Assembly (NCBI GenBank): GCA_023242925.1
Contig: CP096134.1
Coordinates: 3,119,501-3,183,500, forward strand
Direction of reading: 5' to 3'
Length of the DNA: 64,000 nt
Origin: Hyphomonadaceae bacterium JAD_PAG50586_4
GTDB lineage: Bacteria > Pseudomonadota > Alphaproteobacteria > Caulobacterales > Aquidulcibacteraceae
The notes under the pieces: model-generated
What the model was told of the DNA's origin: nothing
Seen by the model: only the letters and a program-made list of their open reading frames with translations
The model's database searches: none
Shown here: in pieces, positions 21,089 through 33,088 of the stretch
Numbering within the stretch: the first letter of the stretch is position 1
How the letters are laid out: each line of letters opens with the position of its first letter
Position numbers and translations under genes: made by a program

Positions 21089-22476
21089 ATGACTGACGCC
21101 GCCGCCCTCGCCGCCGAATTGCGCCACCGCCGAATTCCCTCAGCTATTGCTCAGGATATTCTGCGCCGCCGCCAAGCAATCAGCGACCGCCCGACAAGCG
21201 CGGTGGCGGAGCACAATTTTGCGGCAGGCTTAGGCAATTCTGGGTTCTGGAAAGCAGCGGAACGCCACGTGCGCGCCGCTTTCGCCAAGGGCGGAGACGC
21301 CCCCGAGACCTGGCTCGTATTTGCGCGGGCGCTGGTCGAGAACGGTCAATGGGCGGAAGCCGAGAAAGCATTCCGCCAGACGCTCAAGAGGCGCCCCTCT
21401 ATTACGATGCTTTGCGCGAATTGGCGCAATTGCGTTGGATGGCAGGCGCCGATCTGGGCGTCACCTTGGCTGATATTGACGCCCTGCTCACCCAAGCACC
21501 GAGCGACGTGGTGCTTTACCTCATGCGGGCGCAAATTCAGGACAATAGCGGTGACAAAGCGGCAGCGCGCGAAAGCCTGCTGACGCAAGCCAAGCAACAT
21601 CCAGGCGACCCAAGAGTGTTGACCGCACTCGCCCAGATCACTTTGGAACTCGGCGAAGCTGACGCCTCACTCAAACTCAGCGAAACCGCACACCGGCTCG
21701 CGCCAGAAGCGCCTGTCAGCGCCATCGCCTTCGCCAGCGCCTGCTTTGCCATTGGCGCACCGGATCGCGCACTGCCAGCCATCGCGAAACTGCGCCAGTC
21801 CGCCCCGGACAACCAGCACGCCATCGCTTTGGAAGCAACGGCTTGGCGGCTCTTGGGCGATCCGCGCTATCGCGCGCTCTATGATTTCGACGCGTTCGTC
21901 GGCGCCTTTAAACTCGGCGTGCCGCCGGGTTGGGACAATCTCGACGCCTACATGCGCGATTTGGGCATAGCGCTTGAAGCGCTGCATCGCGCCAAAGCGC
22001 ATCCATTCAATCAATCCATCAAGCGCGGCACCCAAGCGACCTCGATCCTTGATAGCGACGCGCCCGCGCTCCGCGCCTTGCCGCTCGCACTCGACACACC
22101 GATCCATGCCTACATGCAGCGCCTTGGCGCAGGCCCCGACCCATTGCGCAGCCGCAATACCGGGCGCCACGCCATCAAAGGCATTTGGTCAATCCGCATG
22201 AGGAGCGGCGGGGTACACATTGATCACGTGCACTCTGAGGGATGGCTTTCCTCAGCCTGCTACGTCTCGATCCCAACCGAGGCGCCGGCGAAAGAGGGTT
22301 GGCTGAAATTCGGCGAACCAGGAACGCCGACACATCCGCCATGCTCAGCCGAACACTTCGTTCAGCCGCAAGTGGGCGCCATAGCGCTCTTCCCGTCGTA
22401 TATGTGGCACGGCACGATTCCGTTCAGTGGCGACGGCGTGCGCCTCACGTTCGCGCTCGACATCGTCCCGGACTAG
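21089..22476 (+). CDS. TPR-repeat protein with C-terminal 2OG-Fe(II) oxygenase domain (frameshifted in this assembly)
   Basis: 462 residues when repaired. The N-terminal half is helical TPR-like (AAERHVRAAFAKGGDAPETWLVFARALVENGQWAEAEKAFRQ and repeats to about 260). The C-terminal 190 residues match the putative 2OG-Fe(II) oxygenase group (PF13759-like): IHAYMQRLG, HIDHVHSEGWLSSACYVSIP with HxHxxGW, and a late PSYMWHGTIPFSG followed by GVRLTFALDI supplying the distal His and Arg. The frame breaks at CTCAAGAGG near 21385-21392; one extra G gives QTLKEAPLYYDALREL. It is likely a hydroxylase acting on a peptide or small molecule. Neighbours are TonB receptors. Confidence 0.82.
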
Positions 22477-22496
22477 CCCGTTCAGACCCAAGCGCT

Positions 22497-22512
22497 AGGG
22501 CGCCGGCGCCCT
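22497..22512. repeat. Perfect 16-base GC palindrome after the oxygenase gene
   Basis: AGGGCGCC followed by its complement GGCGCCCT with no spacer, 21 bases after the stop codon. No T run follows, so it is at best a weak terminator or Rho-stalling structure. Confidence 0.5.
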
Positions 22513-22618
22513 CGCCGGCCTTAAATGACGCGCCTTTGAAGGTTGAGTCCCGGAACTCCGCCGTAATCCGCAGAGGTCGCCCTCGAAGATGCCCGCGCAC
22601 CGGACCTGCGTCACGCGC

Positions 22619-22651
22619 AAAGAAAAGGGACGGACCCGAAGGTCCGCCCCT
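22619..22651 (-). terminator. Terminator of TonB-dependent receptor 2
   Basis: Minus strand: GGGGCGGACC, TTCG loop, GGTCCGTCCC, then TTTTCTTT. The uncorrected receptor frame runs straight through this hairpin, which argues that its stop is misplaced. Confidence 0.9.
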
Positions 22652-22717
22652 GAACTTTGTCTTCCACTGTTCGAGCTGAGCTGAAGCGAGGAACCCGCTT
22701 CAGCCCGCTCTTACAGA

Positions 22718-25700
22718 TCAGAAGCGCGCGCGCGCCGACGAAGAAGCGGCGGCCGATGACGTCATACGTACCCGGGTCCGTGTTCGCTTGGACACCCGTC
22801 GTATAGACCGGCGGCTGTTCGTCGCTGACGTTATTCACACCCGCACGAAGCGAGAGATTGTCCGTCAGATCCCAGTTCGCCAGCACGTCATAGTACGTGG
22901 TTTGCGGGATCGTTTGAGACGCGATGTTGAAGTTCTGCATCTCGTCGATCCACTGCATGCGGCCGGCAACCGAGACCGGACCCCAAGCATAAGACAACGT
23001 ACCAGTCCACTTCCACTCCGGCGCAGCCGAAGCGACGGTGTTCGCGATCGTGCCCGTGGTGTCGATCCACTCGCCGCCTGGAAGCGGTTGGTTCGAAGAT
23101 TCTTCCAGCCAGCTGCCGATCCAGTTGATGCCCAGATCGCCTGGGCCCACTTCGTGCGACCAATCAACCGAGATATCGACGCCGCTGGTGCGGAGGCCGC
23201 CGAGGTTCTGGTTGCTGGCTGCGTAGTCGGTCATTTGGCCGGTGCCCGGATCACGCGTGAACAATTGGCAGAAGAAATTGTTCGGATCGTAGGTCGGGTT
23301 CGAGGTGCCGTTCTTGTTGAAGCACTGATCAAGCGCCGTGCCGACGGCCACTGTACCGATGACGCCTTCAATCTCGATGTTCCAATAATCGACCGAGACC
23401 GAGAGGTTCTCGAGCAGACCATCGAAACGCGGCGTGAACACGAAGCCGGCGTTCCAGGTATCGGCAGTTTCCTGCAGAAGGTCTGGGTTGCCGCCGCTGA
23501 CAGCCGGAATTTGGTTGTTGGTGAACGTGTAGGCGTTAATCGCAACCGCCGGCACGCCGAGGGCGACGCAGAGGTTTTCGATGTCGGTGTTGGTCGCAGC
23601 TGCTTGGTCACCCACGCCGCCCGGCGCAGTGAGCGAGCGATACGCGCCACGCGAGTCGCACGGGTCGCCCGAGAACGTCGGCGTGTTTGGCGCCGGCGTG
23701 TTCGAGGTGGCCGCGCCGATGGACGGGAAGCCCAGCGTCGGAATGGCGAACAATTCGCCGACCGACGGTGCGCGAACGGCGCGTTGGACGCCGCCGCGGA
23801 AGCGGAGACCGTCAAACATCGACCAATCAATATCGCCCTTATAGCTTTCGACTTGACCGACCGTGCTGTAATCCGACACGCGGTAGCCGAGCGTGATGTT
23901 GACTTCCTCAGCCAGCGGCACATCGCGGATAACCGGGATGAGCATTTCGCCGAACAGTTCGAACACGTCGGTCGCGCCCGCGAGCGGGTTGGCCGGGTTG
24001 AAGCCGGCGATGTCGTTGCCGGTCAAGCAGGGGTTCGTGGCCGCGCCGCAGCCCGTGGGCTGGAACGAAATCGCCGCGGACAGCGAGCCGTCCGGGATGA
24101 ATTCGAAGGCGTCTTCACGATAGCCGGCGCCGAGAGCGACTTGGATGTCGCCAGCCGGCAGTTCGAAGAGCGAGCCTTGGATGGTGGCTTCCACGTTGCG
24201 CTGCTCATAGACCGAGACGTTCTTCGACGTACGGCCGATGTAGTTCGCGCACGCTTGCGACAGAGCCTGATCGCCGAACGGATTGAAGCCGCCCGCGCAG
24301 AGCGAGGCGCCGCCGTCAGCGGCGCTCAACAAACGCTGAACGGCGCCGCGCGAGACGTTGCCAGTTTGGATCGTGTCACGGTCCATACGGCCGTACGACG
24401 CATAGATGTCGAACGTCCATTCTTCCGTGAGATCGCCACGCAGGCCCAACGTCGTTTGCGAGACGTTGTAGCGCTCTTCCGCGTTACGACCGCCAAGCGC
24501 CGTGAAGCGCTTGTCGAGGCGGAACGTGCCGCCCGGGGTCGGACGAGCCGCCAACAGCGTGGCGAGTTCAGCCGGAATGAACGGGTTAGTGGTCGGCACG
24601 CGGAAGCCGGTGCCGGCCGCCGCTGGCGTCGCCGCCAATTCGTTCGCGGAGGTATATTGCGTGTAGAGGAATTCGCCGAACGCAGTGAGGTTCGGGTTGA
24701 TATCGTACTCGACGGCCGAGAACGCGTTCCAACGCTCGAGCGGCAGAACCATGTAGTTTAGGTAGCCGGTCGTGAACGCGAAGTCGGCGCTGGCGATCGG
24801 GCTGCCCGGATACACCGCGCCATTGTTGCCGTCGAAGCCGATGCCGCCCGGGCTGTTGTAGCCAACGCGGTTCGAGTACGAGAACAACGTGCCGTCTTGG
24901 TTAAAGCCGAACGTTTCAAGGTTGTTGGTCGCCAAGAGCGAGGTGCCCACAGTGGCGTCAACCGTGGCTTCGAGCGGCGCGTTGGTCGCTTCGAAAACCG
25001 TGTTGCCGAGCGGGCTGGCGCCTGACGGACCAGAGAACGCCGCAAAATCACGCGCAGCGTTGTAGATGACCTGACGCTCGTCCCAGCTGGCCATGAACAT
25101 CGCGCGACCGCGACCGCCGTCGAATTCACCGCCCAGAGCCGCCGAGATCGCATTGGTCTCGCCGTCATTCTGGTCCGAAATGCCGTATTGAGCGCTGATT
25201 TCGAAGCCTTCGAAGTCACGCAATTGGAAGTTCACGACGCCCGCGATGGCGTCCGAACCGTAGGCAGCCGAGGCGCCGCCGGTTACAACTTCGATGTTGC
25301 CGATCAGCTGAGCCGGCAGAACGTTCACGTCGACAGTCGTGGTCGAGTTCGACGGAACGATGCGGCGACCGTTCAACAGAACCAGCGTACGGTTGGCGCC
25401 GAGGCCACGCAGCTGGAGGTTCGCCTGACCGCCATTCGACGGGTTGTTGGCGCTTTGGTTGATGCCCGGCGCAAATTGCGGGAGCTGGTTGATCAGGGTG
25501 TCGACCGTTTGCGCGCCCGAAATTTCGAGTGCTTCTTGGCCGACCGTCACAATCGGGCTGTTCGCCACATAGTCCTGACGGACAATGCGCGAGCCGGTGA
25601 CGACGATCGCTTCTTCTTCTTCATCCTGCGCCATCGCCGGCGTGGCCGTCAGCGCAGCAGCAGCGGCGGCAAGCACCGACGCGCCAGCAAACAGCGACCG

Positions 25701-25730
25701 CCGATTACCGGACTGTGTCTTTTTTGACAT
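22718..25730 (-). CDS. TonB-dependent receptor 2 (3' end disturbed in this assembly)
   Basis: About 1004 residues from the ATG at 25730 (MSKKTQSGNRRSLFAGASV), ending a signal peptide at PAMAQ; then an acidic DEEEEAIVVTGSRI TonB-box region, plug (LQLRGLGANRTLVLLNGRR, VVTGGASAAYGSDAIAGVVNFQ) and barrel. As sequenced, the frame runs 36 residues past YDVIGRRFFVGARA and through the terminator. One additional GC pair in the (GC)n tract at about 22724-22735 gives VGARARF and a stop at 22718, restoring the C-terminal aromatic residue. Related in layout to receptor 1 but a distinct paralogue. Ligand unknown. Confidence 0.87.
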
Positions 25731-26088
25731 CCTAAGAACCCCCAAGACGCGCCGCCGGCATGGCGGCACAACCTATTTCAAAAGACCGAGCGACAATCCG
25801 CTCGGCGGCAACGGAGGCTTAGTACCGTCCCCCAGGGACTGCCCAGACATAGTCCGGGCTCACCTCCGCCATGCTGCGGGAACGCTAACGACACATTTTG
25901 GCCTAGGTCAAATAGCGATCGGCCAAATTTCCGCCCCACATCGGTTGCTGGTCGTTCAGTGTGGCCTTTTGGTCTCAAAGCAAGCACGGCGCCCAGGCAT
26001 GCGGCGCCATCGGCAAACCGGGCTGTGCAACGCTGTCCGCGCCCCTTAGAGTGCAAAGAAATCAGCGGTATCCGGTGGGGAGAAACAC
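25731..26088. promoter_or_regulatory. Divergent promoter region between receptor 2 and a secreted protein
   Basis: 358 bases with no gene seen. At 25897-25912 lies a 16-base near-palindrome (TTTGGCCTAGG then TCAAA, one mismatched pair), about mid-way between the two start codons and well placed for an operator. The rest shows no clear structure. Confidence 0.35.
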
Positions 26089-26620
26089 ATGACGCGTCTG
26101 GGGATAATTGCGGCGATTTTTCTCCTCGCGGGCGCGCCAAGCGCTGTCGCGCAGACAACACAACCCGAGGCGCCGCAAATCCTGACCGACGCGTTCCAAT
26201 GCGCCGAAATCCAGGACGATGCGCAGCGTCTCGCCTGTTACGATTCTGCGGTCGGGCGGCTCCGCACGGCCCAGACTCAAGGCCAGATCGTCACCATCGA
26301 TCGCGAACAAGCCGAGACCCTCGATCGCGAGATCCTTCGGCTTCACCCTGCCCAATCTCAGCCGCCTGTTGCCAAGCGTGAATGGTGACCGCGGCGGCGT
26401 CGAAGAAATCCAGGCTCAGGTGGTCGATGTGACCGGCGCCGCGCGGGAACGCCGCCGCTTTGTCCTGTCCAATGGTCAGTCCTGGGACCAGGTCGAGGCG
26501 CAACGCGCCGCCAATGTCCGCGTCGGCGACACCGTCACCATCCGCAACGCCGCGATGGGAACCTTCATGCTGACCTCATCACGCGGCGGCGCTGGCCATC
26601 GTGTGCGCCGCGCAAATTAA
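26089..26620 (+). CDS. Secreted protein of unknown function (frameshifted in this assembly)
   Basis: 176 residues when repaired. Signal peptide MTRLGIIAAIFLLAGAPSAVAQ, then a region with a cysteine pair (FQCAEIQDDAQRLACYDSAVGRL), the CxxI...RLxCYD pattern seen in many small exported proteobacterial proteins. The second half (VEEIQAQVVDVTGAARERRRFVLSNGQSWDQVE and RVGDTVTIRNAAMGTFML) looks like a small beta domain with a basic end. Frames meet near 26327-26333; removing one C gives DREIFGFTLPNLSR. Periplasmic location is inferred; function unknown. Confidence 0.68.
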
Positions 26621-27516
26621 ACCGTCGCCCGCGGGTCCATCGGCAGCCCTTGCGCCTGGCGGCGCTTCATCAGCCGCAGCCAGCCGTGCAGCGCCTCGCA
26701 ATCCAGCCCATGCAGCATCAGCCGGAACCCGGCCTGCATGGTCGAGAGCGGCACCAGCGGGTGGCCGTTCTTGATGAAGGACAGGTGATAGTCCGTGCCC
26801 AGGATCTTGCCGATATAGATCGCCACCACTTCATCGAGCTGCAACGAGTTTGACGCGCGAATGAAATCCGAGCGCGGCAGCATCAAAGCGTAGAGCGGCG
26901 TGTAGACCTCTACCGCAGTCTGCACGTCGACGAAATTGAGCCAGCCCTTCTTCGTGCGCGGAATCTCGAATGGCTCATCCGAGATCATCGAAAAGTCCGG
27001 CCGCTCGATCGGCGCAAGATCGCGCCCCTGTTTGCGCAGGCTCGCATTGAGCTGGATCACAAAATTGAACACGTTGAGATCGTGCTGGAGGAAGACGTTG
27101 TCTTCCAAATCCTTCAGCGTGCGCGGCAGCAAGGGCACGGTGTTGATCTCAACATCGCCTGCGTTCGCCTTGATGAAGGCCAGCAATTCCGTGCCGATAT
27201 TGAAATGCCGGACGATCAGCAAATTCGCGTCGGGCGTGGCGAATGTCTTCAGCCCCCAATGGATCGTCTTGTGCAGCAGGCCGTTCAAATTGGGATAGCG
27301 CGGTGAAATCCCGCGTAGCAGCTTCACCAGCAGAAAAAACACGAACACGAACGGCCGGATGATATTGAACATCCACCGTCGCGACCAGGACGCAGCGCCG
27401 CGCAAGAGCGCCGCTTTTGCTTCTGGATCGATCGGCATGCTTTGATCCAGATGCAGCGCCAGCCACGGATCGGGATCGTTCGGATCGTAATCGCCGAGAT
27501 CGAGCGTTGTGCCCAT
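26617..27516 (-). CDS. Unknown membrane-associated protein, third gene of the KAS III/diiron-oxidase operon
   Basis: 299 residues. No domain is recognised. The first 40 residues are acidic and soluble (DLGDYDPNDPDPWLALHLDQ), followed by one hydrophobic helix at about 48-68 (WMFNIIRPFVFVFFLLVKLL) and a 230-residue soluble part with NIGTELLAFIKAN, FLQHDLNVFNFVIQLN and LMLHGLDCEALHGWLRLMK. The His/Asp/Glu-rich segments could form a metal or hydrophobic-substrate site, but this is only suggestion. Its ATG overlaps the stop of the diiron-oxidase gene (TGATG), so the two are translationally coupled. Probably a partner enzyme or membrane anchor for the product of the two upstream enzymes. Confidence 0.75.
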   Translation of the reverse strand: MGTTLDLGDYDPNDPDPWLALHLDQSMPIDPEAKAALLRGAASWSRRWMFNIIRPFVFVFFLLVKLLRGISPRYPNLNGLLHKTIHWGLKTFATPDANLLIVRHFNIGTELLAFIKANAGDVEINTVPLLPRTLKDLEDNVFLQHDLNVFNFVIQLNASLRKQGRDLAPIERPDFSMISDEPFEIPRTKKGWLNFVDVQTAVEVYTPLYALMLPRSDFIRASNSLQLDEVVAIYIGKILGTDYHLSFIKNGHPLVPLSTMQAGFRLMLHGLDCEALHGWLRLMKRRQAQGLPMDPRATV

Positions 27517-28181
27517 CACGGCAGAATTTCCTCGATCTGAAGCGCATAAAGCCGCGCCGTGACTTGCGCTGTCTTCACGATGCGCGCCGCGATCGCTGCA
27601 TCGGGCAGCACCATCGCCAGCATCTCCTTGAACTCTTCGATGTGCGCCGCGTCGTTCTCGCCGTGATAGAGCAGGAAGCGCACCGCGTCATCCGGCAACG
27701 CCAACGTGTCTTTGACGCGCCGGCCCCATTCCTGCGCCTTAATCGAGCCCAGGCCTTCGATGATCCACATCGCGCCGAGCAGTCCGAACGGATTGGGCTT
27801 GCTCGCCTCGTGAAACATCCAGGCCGACAGCGCTTCGGAGCCGATATTCTTTTCCGCGCTGCGAATGGTTTCCGCGGCGCCGCCCGTGGCGATGAAATCC
27901 GCTTCCAGCAAACGAAAATCACGATGTTCCGTCACCGCGTGGCGCATCAAAGTCGAGCGCAATTCCAAATGCGCGTCATCGATGTTCGACGCCGCACGCG
28001 ACATCCAGAGCGCGCCATCCTTCACTTGCTGGCGCAATTGAATGAGAAACGCCTGATAGTCCTCCAATGCGAAGCGCCCACGCGTCAGCTTGCGGATCAG
28101 AGGCGTTTGCTCCAAGCGCCCTTCGAATTCGGTGAACACGATGGTGAGCTTACGCAGCACATCGGACGCAGCATCGGACAT
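27516..28181 (-). CDS. Haem-oxygenase-like diiron oxidase family protein (iron-containing redox enzyme)
   Basis: 221 residues, all helical, with the TenA/haem-oxygenase-like layout. Candidate metal ligands are spaced as in diiron oxidases of this fold: His81, Glu85 and His86 in MRHAVTEHRDFRLLEADF, Glu142 in WIIEGLG, and Asp177 with His180 in YHGENDAAHIEEF. Known members carry out radical C-H oxidation, decarboxylative olefin formation or N-oxygenation (for example UndA, SznF). The start overlaps the stop of the ketoacyl-synthase gene (TGATG) and the stop overlaps the next start in the same way. Its probable substrate is therefore the acyl product of the KAS III-like enzyme, which is an inference from operon structure. 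Confidence 0.75.
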   Translation of the reverse strand: MSDAASDVLRKLTIVFTEFEGRLEQTPLIRKLTRGRFALEDYQAFLIQLRQQVKDGALWMSRAASNIDDAHLELRSTLMRHAVTEHRDFRLLEADFIATGGAAETIRSAEKNIGSEALSAWMFHEASKPNPFGLLGAMWIIEGLGSIKAQEWGRRVKDTLALPDDAVRFLLYHGENDAAHIEEFKEMLAMVLPDAAIAARIVKTAQVTARLYALQIEEILP

Positions 28182-29311
28182 CACACCGCCTCCAGCATCA
28201 TAAAGCCGACCAGAGCGCGCCCGCTCTCGGGCACCACGCACAAAATTTTCTGCCCCGGCTGTACCCGCCCGCTCCGCACCAAACGATCCAGCATCACCCA
28301 GATCGACGCCGAGCCGACATTGCCGATCTCGCGAAGCACCGAGAACCATTTCTCCTCCGGCACCATGCCAGCCGTGTTCTCCAACAGCGACACGATCTCC
28401 GCACGCAGCGATTTCGCCGAATAATGCACCAAGCAATGATCGACCTCCGCCGGCGCGATCCGCCCCTCATCCACCTTCTGCAGATAAGCGCCGACCCACG
28501 CGCGGATCACCTTCTTCAACAGCTCGAAATCCTGCAGCAGCGCCATCGCGCCCGCTTCATGCGCCGCGCGCGGGCCGAGATGGGCCCACGCATTCGTCAT
28601 GTCGGCGCGCGTTTCCACCGAAGCGCCGGCCCACATGCACGGATCGAAACGATCAGCGAGCGAGACAATGTCGATAAAATTGATCTTCAGCGCGCCAGGC
28701 CGCGGCTTCGGCTCAACCACGATCGCGCCCGCGCCATCGGAGAGCGTAAAGCGCAAGAAATCCGCTTCCGCGCGCAGCCGCCCCTTCGCATCCACCAAAG
28801 CCGTGCCTTCATAGAAGCTCGGCCGAAACCAGCGCGACGAAAACTCACCCGCGCACGCCGCCGCCACATCGTGTTCGCCCGCGCGCACCGAAAGCCATGC
28901 CGACTTCGCCGCCATCAGCGACGAGCCGCACACGCTCTGAAAGCTCGCCACCTCTAGCGCGCCCGCGCCCAATTCCGCGTGCACACCAGAGGCATGCCCC
29001 GGCACCAGATAATCGCCCTGCGTCGCGGCCGTCGCCAGCATGGAAAGATCGCGCCGATCGAGCCCGGCCGCATCCAACGCCGTGCGCACCGCTTCCGCGC
29101 TCATCTGCGCCAGCGTGTGTGTGACGCTGCCATCGGGCCGCATCGCATAATGGCGGCTCTCGACGCCATTCCAGCGCAGCGCCTTTTTGCCGAAGAGAGA
29201 ATCCCTGCCTTCTATGCGGCCGAGATGATCCTCCATCGCGTCGTTCCCGACCGGTTCGCCCGGCAAAAACACGCCCGTCCCAACAATGTATCCGTCCCGC
29301 AAAGCACGCAT
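28181..29311 (-). CDS. Ketoacyl-ACP synthase III-like condensing enzyme
   Basis: 376 residues with the thiolase fold of FabH relatives. The catalytic triad is complete: Cys128 in [13 protein letters not shown], His296 in [12 protein letters not shown] and Asn331 in [15 protein letters not shown]. It departs from housekeeping FabH in length (about 320 residues there) and in an insertion around [18 protein letters not shown]. It is closer to the secondary-metabolism KAS III branch (DarB/CerJ/StlD-like) than to fatty-acid initiation. First gene of a three-gene coupled operon with a diiron oxidase and an unknown protein; divergent from uvrB with 84 bases between starts. Confidence 0.8.
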   Translation of the reverse strand: MRALRDGYIVGTGVFLPGEPVGNDAMEDHLGRIEGRDSLFGKKALRWNGVESRHYAMRPDGSVTHTLAQMSAEAVRTALDAAGLDRRDLSMLATAATQGDYLVPGHASGVHAELGAGALEVASFQSVCGSSLMAAKSAWLSVRAGEHDVAAACAGEFSSRWFRPSFYEGTALVDAKGRLRAEADFLRFTLSDGAGAIVVEPKPRPGALKINFIDIVSLADRFDPCMWAGASVETRADMTNAWAHLGPRAAHEAGAMALLQDFELLKKVIRAWVGAYLQKVDEGRIAPAEVDHCLVHYSAKSLRAEIVSLLENTAGMVPEEKWFSVLREIGNVGSASIWVMLDRLVRSGRVQPGQKILCVVPESGRALVGFMMLEAV

Positions 29312-29395
29312 GCGCTCTCTTACATGGCAGCATACAATCTGTCCGCGAAATCCATGGCTGGAATTTGGCCTTCCGGGCGCCCATTATCCCTACTC

Positions 29396-31703
<2,308 letters not shown>

Positions 31704-31827
31704 TGTCGCTCGACGAAGAGTCCGCACACTCATGTCCGATGTCGCGCTTCGCGATCGAGAGCGCACGCGGGCATGGACTTGATGGAACACGCCAAACCGC
31801 GCGAGGCAAAAGCACGAAGGACCACCC

Positions 31828-32234
31828 ATGCTAACCGGCGGCTGTCTCTGTGGCGCGGTGCGATATGAAATCGACTCCGCGCCGCTCTACACCTTCATCT
31901 GCTATTGCCGCGATTGCGTGCGCATTTCGGCGGGGCGCGGTTCGCCGGCTTCACCGCGCCGGTCGACAAAACCAAAATCACCGGCACGACCAAAAGCTAT
32001 ACGATCAGCGCCGACAGCGGCGCGCTCACGCATCGCCATTTCTGCGGCGTTTGCGGCGCCTATCTCTACGGCGCGCCCGATCTGGTGGACGGCATGATCA
32101 ATTTCTCGATCGGCTCGCTCGACGACCCCAACCAGGCAGCACCCAGCCTCGCCGTCTACACCCGCTCGCGCGCCAACTGGGATGTGACGAGCGAAAAAAT
32201 TGCGTGTTTCGCGGAATTGCCGCCGGGCGCTTAG
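31828..32234 (+). CDS. GFA-family (glutathione-dependent formaldehyde-activating-like) protein (frameshifted in this assembly)
   Basis: 135 residues when repaired. MLTGGCLCGAVRYEI holds the first CxC, CYCRDCVRIS the CxxC pair and HFCGVCGAYLY the second zinc cysteines of the GFA/CENP-V fold. The frames meet near 31929-31935; one extra G gives RISGGARFAGFTAPVD. Family members bind zinc and thiol adducts; most, including short ones like this, have no proven formaldehyde activity. It stands alone after uvrB on the same strand. Confidence 0.82.
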
Positions 32235-32369
32235 CGACTCTCCTCCCCAAAGGCTACGCGCGACGAAGCTTTCGCCTCGCCGCGCGTCCCCAGATCGTTT
32301 CTGAAAAATGGCGCGTTACAGGTCTGTGCGTGAAGGGAGAGGACCTCGCCCGCACCGCGCCAAGGGGGT

Positions 32370-32975
32370 TCAGAAGCGATAGCCGATCGAGGTCGACACA
32401 ACCCATGGATCGATATCAACTTCGTCCGTTGCGTTGATCGCGCCCGAGATCGTCACGTCCGTGTTGATCCAGATACGGCGCACGTCGAAGTTCACGAACC
32501 AATGGTCGTCCATCCGATAATCGGCGCCGATCTGCAGAGCCGGACCAATCGAGTCATCGTACTCGACCGAAAGGCCATCCGGGGGATTGCTGTCGTAGAA
32601 GGTGGTGAAATTCACGCCGGCGCCGACATAAGGCTCGAACTGGCCAAAATTGATCCAACGATATTTCAGCGTCACCGTCGGCGGAAAGTGCGAAACCTCA
32701 CCCAGATCAATCGCGCCGCCGGCCGCCGTCACATCGTGCGTCGCAACGCAGCAGAGCAATTCAGCCGAGACATGATCGTTGAAGAAATACTCGATCTGCG
32801 CGGACGGCACCCATTCATCGGAGATGTCGACCGGAATTGGGTCGCCGCTCTCGTCGGGCATAATGCCGGAGACGCCGACCTTGATCTGAAAATTGTCGAG
32901 AATGCCCGCATTGGCAGGCGCCGCCAGCGCCAAGGCCGCGAAGGCCGCTGCTGCGGCCGCCCCAAACTTCATCAT
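32370..32975 (-). CDS. ompW: OmpW-family outer-membrane protein
   Basis: 201 residues from the ATG at 32975, which has AGGGG seven bases upstream; the GTG further up is less likely. Signal peptide MMKFGAAAAAAFAALALAAPANA, then the eight-stranded OmpW barrel: FQIKVGVSGIMPD, WVPSAQIEYFF, LPPTVTL-type strand (FPPTVTLKYRW), PYVGAGVNFTTFY, GADYRMDDHWFVNFDVRRIW and the terminal STSIGYRF with a final Phe. OmpW forms a narrow hydrophobic channel and is often induced by oxygen limitation. A perfect FNR/FixK box lies 59-72 bases upstream. An odd CC in ELLCCVATHD sits in an extracellular-loop position. Confidence 0.9.
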   Translation of the reverse strand: MMKFGAAAAAAFAALALAAPANAGILDNFQIKVGVSGIMPDESGDPIPVDISDEWVPSAQIEYFFNDHVSAELLCCVATHDVTAAGGAIDLGEVSHFPPTVTLKYRWINFGQFEPYVGAGVNFTTFYDSNPPDGLSVEYDDSIGPALQIGADYRMDDHWFVNFDVRRIWINTDVTISGAINATDEVDIDPWVVSTSIGYRF

Positions 32976-33033
32976 GGATTTCCCCTGTGCTTTCACAGCA
33001 GAGCCATGATGACGGGGGCGTCACTAATGCGGG

Positions 33034-33047
33034 TTGATCCGGATCAA
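33034..33047. promoter_or_regulatory. Perfect FNR/FixK-type box upstream of ompW
   Basis: TTGAT, CCGG, ATCAA: an exact match to the anaerobox consensus. If it works at -41.5, transcription of ompW (minus strand) would start near 32999 and leave a 24-base leader, a sensible length. This implies activation under low oxygen by an FNR/FixK protein. Binding is not shown. Confidence 0.75.
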
Positions 33048-33088
33048 GGTCCAAGCGGACAGAACGTCGCGGCTTTCTTGCCTGGAGG

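Noticed and set aside
22513..22610. Possible tRNA-like segment after the oxygenase gene
   Set aside because: A GGTTGAGTCCC stretch recalls a T-arm but no acceptor stem or anticodon arm can be drawn.
22680..22717. C-terminal extension of TonB receptor 2 as a real tail
   Set aside because: It runs into the terminator and loses the conserved terminal Phe; a tract slip explains it better.
22788..24761. 657-codon open frame antisense to TonB receptor 2
   Set aside because: Mirror of a coding strand with strong codon bias; no start signal and no recognisable domain.
32237..32345. Another copy of the uvrC-type palindromic repeat near the GFA gene
   Set aside because: CTCTCCTCCCC is present but the hairpin and inverted partner are missing.
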